Shown: positions 32,025 through 33,659 of the stretch, piece by piece | Layout: the number at the start of each line of letters is the position of its first letter | Numbering within the stretch: position 1 is the first letter of the stretch | DNA from: an uncultured Flavonifractor sp. | GTDB taxonomy: Bacteria > Bacillota > Clostridia > Oscillospirales > Oscillospiraceae | NCBI GenBank assembly: GCA_944385585.1 | Contig: CALWXU010000009.1 | Coordinates: forward strand, 1 to 33,659 | Reading direction: 5' to 3' | DNA length: 33,659 nucleotides | Position numbers and translations under genes: made by a program | The notes under the pieces: model-generated | The model's database searches: none | Told to the model about the DNA's origin: nothing | The model's input: only the letters and a program-made list of their open reading frames with translations

Positions 32025-32748
32025 AGTGTCCCCCCTTGATTTTGCACATGAGAATCCACAGCAGGGAGGACAGCCGGTTCAGTCCCAGGATGATGTCGTC
32101 CCTGGTGACGCCGCCGTCGGCGTCCCGGAAGGCGGCATAGGCCGCCAGCTCGGTCTGCCTGGCCACGGTGCGGGCCCGGTTCACCGCCAGCAGGGCGGGC
32201 CCGTCCGCCCTGCCGGGCAGGAAGTGGGGCTGTCCCAGGTGCTTGTCCGGGTAGTGGGACACCTCCCGCAGCTGCTCCGCCGTATAGCCGCACAGGCGGA
32301 TGGGCCCCACCGGCTCGTCCAGCACGTCGAAGCGGATGCACCGCCGGGCAAAGTCCAGCGCCTCCCCCAGCTCCGCCTCCAGGGCGGGAAGCCCCGCCTC
32401 CGCCGCCGCCTGCTGGGCCAGCAGCAGCTCCGCCTCCAGGGCGTCGATCCACCCCCGGAAGGCGATGCGGGGGTGGTCCTTGAACACCAACGTGTTGCCC
32501 TTCAGGTGGGTCATGTGCTCGGGCTTCTCGTTCAGCGCGGCCCCGAACAGGGTCTGGTATTTGGCGGGGGGCGGCGCGCCGGGCGGATGCTCCGCGGCCT
32601 CCCCCTGGGGGTGGACCACCTCCACCCTATGGGCGCGGAGCCAGTCCCTCGCCCCGGGGGTGAGCACCTCCCCCCGGTTCACCACCACCGGGCCCCTGGC
32701 GCCGTTGTCCGACATGCGGCGCACATCCTCCTCGGTCAAGAGGGCCAT
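32011..32748 (-). CDS. eutT: EutT-like cob(I)alamin adenosyltransferase (245 aa)
   Basis: Makes adenosylcobalamin for B12-dependent ethanolamine ammonia-lyase or diol dehydratase. The N-terminal LTPGARDWLRAHRVEVV fits the EutT extension; the helical core has LKGNTLVFKDHPRIAFRGWI and the C-terminal ARTVARQTELAAYAAF and GLNRLSSLLWILMCKIKGG. ATG at 32748 follows GGGGAG and lies 3 bp after the shell gene. The His/Cys cluster of enteric EutT is not seen. Confidence 0.85.
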   Translation of the reverse strand: MALLTEEDVRRMSDNGARGPVVVNRGEVLTPGARDWLRAHRVEVVHPQGEAAEHPPGAPPPAKYQTLFGAALNEKPEHMTHLKGNTLVFKDHPRIAFRGWIDALEAELLLAQQAAAEAGLPALEAELGEALDFARRCIRFDVLDEPVGPIRLCGYTAEQLREVSHYPDKHLGQPHFLPGRADGPALLAVNRARTVARQTELAAYAAFRDADGGVTRDDIILGLNRLSSLLWILMCKIKGGHYAKA

Positions 32749-32751
32749 GGC

Positions 32752-33429
32752 TTACTCCCCGCTCAACTCGCCCGGTACGTGGGGCAGGATGTGGTCCACC
32801 TCGGCGTGGGGCCGGGGGATCACGTGGACGGAGATGAGCTCCCCCACCTTCTCCGCCGCCGCGGCCCCGGCGTCGGTGGCCGCCTTCACCGCGCCCACGT
32901 CCCCCCGGACCATGACGGTCACCAGGCCGCCGCCCACCTGCTCCTTGCCCACCAGCTGCACGTTGGCGGCCTTCACCATGGCGTCGGCGGCCTCAATGGC
33001 CCCCACCAGCCCCCTCGTCTCCACCATGCCCAGCGCGTTTGTGTTTGCCATGCTTTGGTTCCTCCTGTCAGTCGTCTGTTTTGGCTGTTTCGGCTCCCCC
33101 TCTGTTTCGGGGGGAGCCGGCTTTGGTTTTTTCGTGTTCCCGCTCCGCCGGACCCGCTTTTTGGCCGGCTGGGGCGGGTGCTCCGCGGCGTAGCTGCCGG
33201 TGCCGGCCCCCTTGTGCTCCGGGGCCGCCAGGGCGGCGGACACCGGGAGGTGGGGCGCGCCGCCCACGGCCCCCGCCGGCTCGCCGTTTCCGGCCCGGAC
33301 GGGGCGGGCCTGGTCGTCCTCCATCCCCTCCGGCTCCTCCGCCGTCAGGGAGTTGGTCAATGCCTGCACCTCCTGGAGAATGGCCTCGTGGGGGTTGAGC
33401 AGCGTGCCGTCGGCGTTGACCTCGCTCAT
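32752..33429 (-). CDS. BMC-domain shell protein with long N-terminal extension and an internal start
   Basis: The last 99 codons (from ATG 33051) encode a canonical hexamer-forming shell protein ([37 protein letters not shown]), like EutM/PduA. The same frame stays open upstream for 126 codons to an ATG at 33429 that overlaps the dehydrogenase stop (ATGA), a typical coupled start. The extension begins with a helix ([17 protein letters not shown]) and then is disordered, Pro/Lys/Glu-rich. ATG 33051 has its own AGGAGG 10 nt upstream. Two products from one frame are possible: a short shell protein and an extended one, the helix perhaps acting as an encapsulation or docking peptide. Alternatively a stop was lost by a one-base change: the neighbouring frame ends in TGA just before the internal AGGAGG. 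Confidence 0.85.
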   Translation of the reverse strand: MSEVNADGTLLNPHEAILQEVQALTNSLTAEEPEGMEDDQARPVRAGNGEPAGAVGGAPHLPVSAALAAPEHKGAGTGSYAAEHPPQPAKKRVRRSGNTKKPKPAPPETEGEPKQPKQTTDRRNQSMANTNALGMVETRGLVGAIEAADAMVKAANVQLVGKEQVGGGLVTVMVRGDVGAVKAATDAGAAAAEKVGELISVHVIPRPHAEVDHILPHVPGELSGE

Positions 33430-33659
33430 ACGCGCAGCCTCCTCGCAATCTGGGTGACCAGCTCATCCAGCAGGCGCTGGTCCACCATTGGGGCGGCGCC
33501 CGCGCCGGCGTACCCGCCGCCCCGCAGCTCCTCCAGCTCCCGCACGCCCCATGCCACCCGCTTGATGTTGATGAGGTCCAGGGGCCCGATGTTGTTGGAG
33601 CTGGACGAGCCGCCCACCGCGCCGCACCCCAGGGTGAGGGCGGGGAACAGGCAGGTGGT
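33426..33659 (-). CDS. CoA-acylating aldehyde dehydrogenase, C-terminal end (cut by window edge)
   Basis: The 77 visible residues read [19 protein letters not shown] and [17 protein letters not shown], the C-terminus of EutE/PduP-type acetaldehyde or propionaldehyde dehydrogenases, which oxidise the aldehyde to acyl-CoA in microcompartments. A Gly/Ala linker and a final helix ([16 protein letters not shown]) follow, a form common for encapsulation peptides. The stop overlaps the start of the next frame (ATGA). The rest lies outside the window. Confidence 0.88.
   Translation of the reverse strand, partial: TTCLFPALTLGCGAVGGSSSSNNIGPLDLINIKRVAWGVRELEELRGGGYAGAGAAPMVDQRLLDELVTQIARRLRV

Overview
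The window reads as chromosome of a GC-rich, spore-forming, anaerobic gut Firmicute, most like Oscillospiraceae of the Flavonifractor/Pseudoflavonifractor kind. This is inferred from four things: an alpha/beta-type small acid-soluble spore protein (SASP) gene, a T-box leader on cysE, an SLH-domain surface protein, and an ethanolamine/propanediol-type microcompartment operon. No species can be named from sequence alone.

Left flank (1-883): the 5' part of cysE on the minus strand, behind a promoter and a cysteine-type T-box. Divergent from it is the 5' half of a SASP gene. The 3' half of the same SASP gene lies at 24374-24493. Everything between is a 23,492-bp inserted element. Joining the halves at a shared GA dinucleotide restores one 69-codon SASP frame. 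The element ends are 18-bp imperfect inverted repeats placed exactly 5 bp from that GA on either side, which is the geometry of a large serine integrase attP. The integrase (22603-24294), a TnpW-like small protein and a tyrosine recombinase sit at the right end. No relaxase or conjugation gene is visible.

Element cargo (2475-20282, all minus strand): transcription order is a DUF4143-type ATPase with its own promoter and 23-bp-spaced repeats; two WYL regulators; a 1077-residue protein that appears to combine a HEPN-like region, a PIN-like nuclease domain, a YegI-type Ser/Thr kinase and four zinc-ribbon motifs; a Sel1-repeat protein; a TerY/YegL-type vWA protein; a PP2C phosphatase; two more Sel1-repeat proteins, one with a coiled coil and membrane helices; a small membrane protein; and a secreted RCC1/SLH surface protein. 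Kinase, vWA and PP2C form a TerY-P (YegI-PphC-YegL-like) phospho-signalling triad. Tight spacing, overlaps and good Shine-Dalgarno sites argue for one operon from WYL2 to at least the coiled-coil Sel1 gene. The best guess is a stress- or phage-sensing system with an RNase output, but that is inference.

At the left end of the element lies a decayed IS3-family insertion sequence (1013-2404) that itself contains a 160-bp MITE with CTAG duplications. Between the ATPase and the recombinases (20350-21440) is about 1.1 kb without a convincing protein gene, but with a consensus promoter and a strong terminator, suggesting a small RNA.

Right flank (24494-33659): a BlaI/BlaR1-type repressor-sensor pair with two operators, inorganic pyrophosphatase, UDP-galactopyranose mutase plus a family-2 glycosyltransferase, a two-OB-fold SSB-like protein, and the end of a microcompartment operon on the minus strand (acylating aldehyde dehydrogenase, BMC shell protein with an unusual in-frame N-terminal extension, EutT-like adenosyltransferase, PduL).
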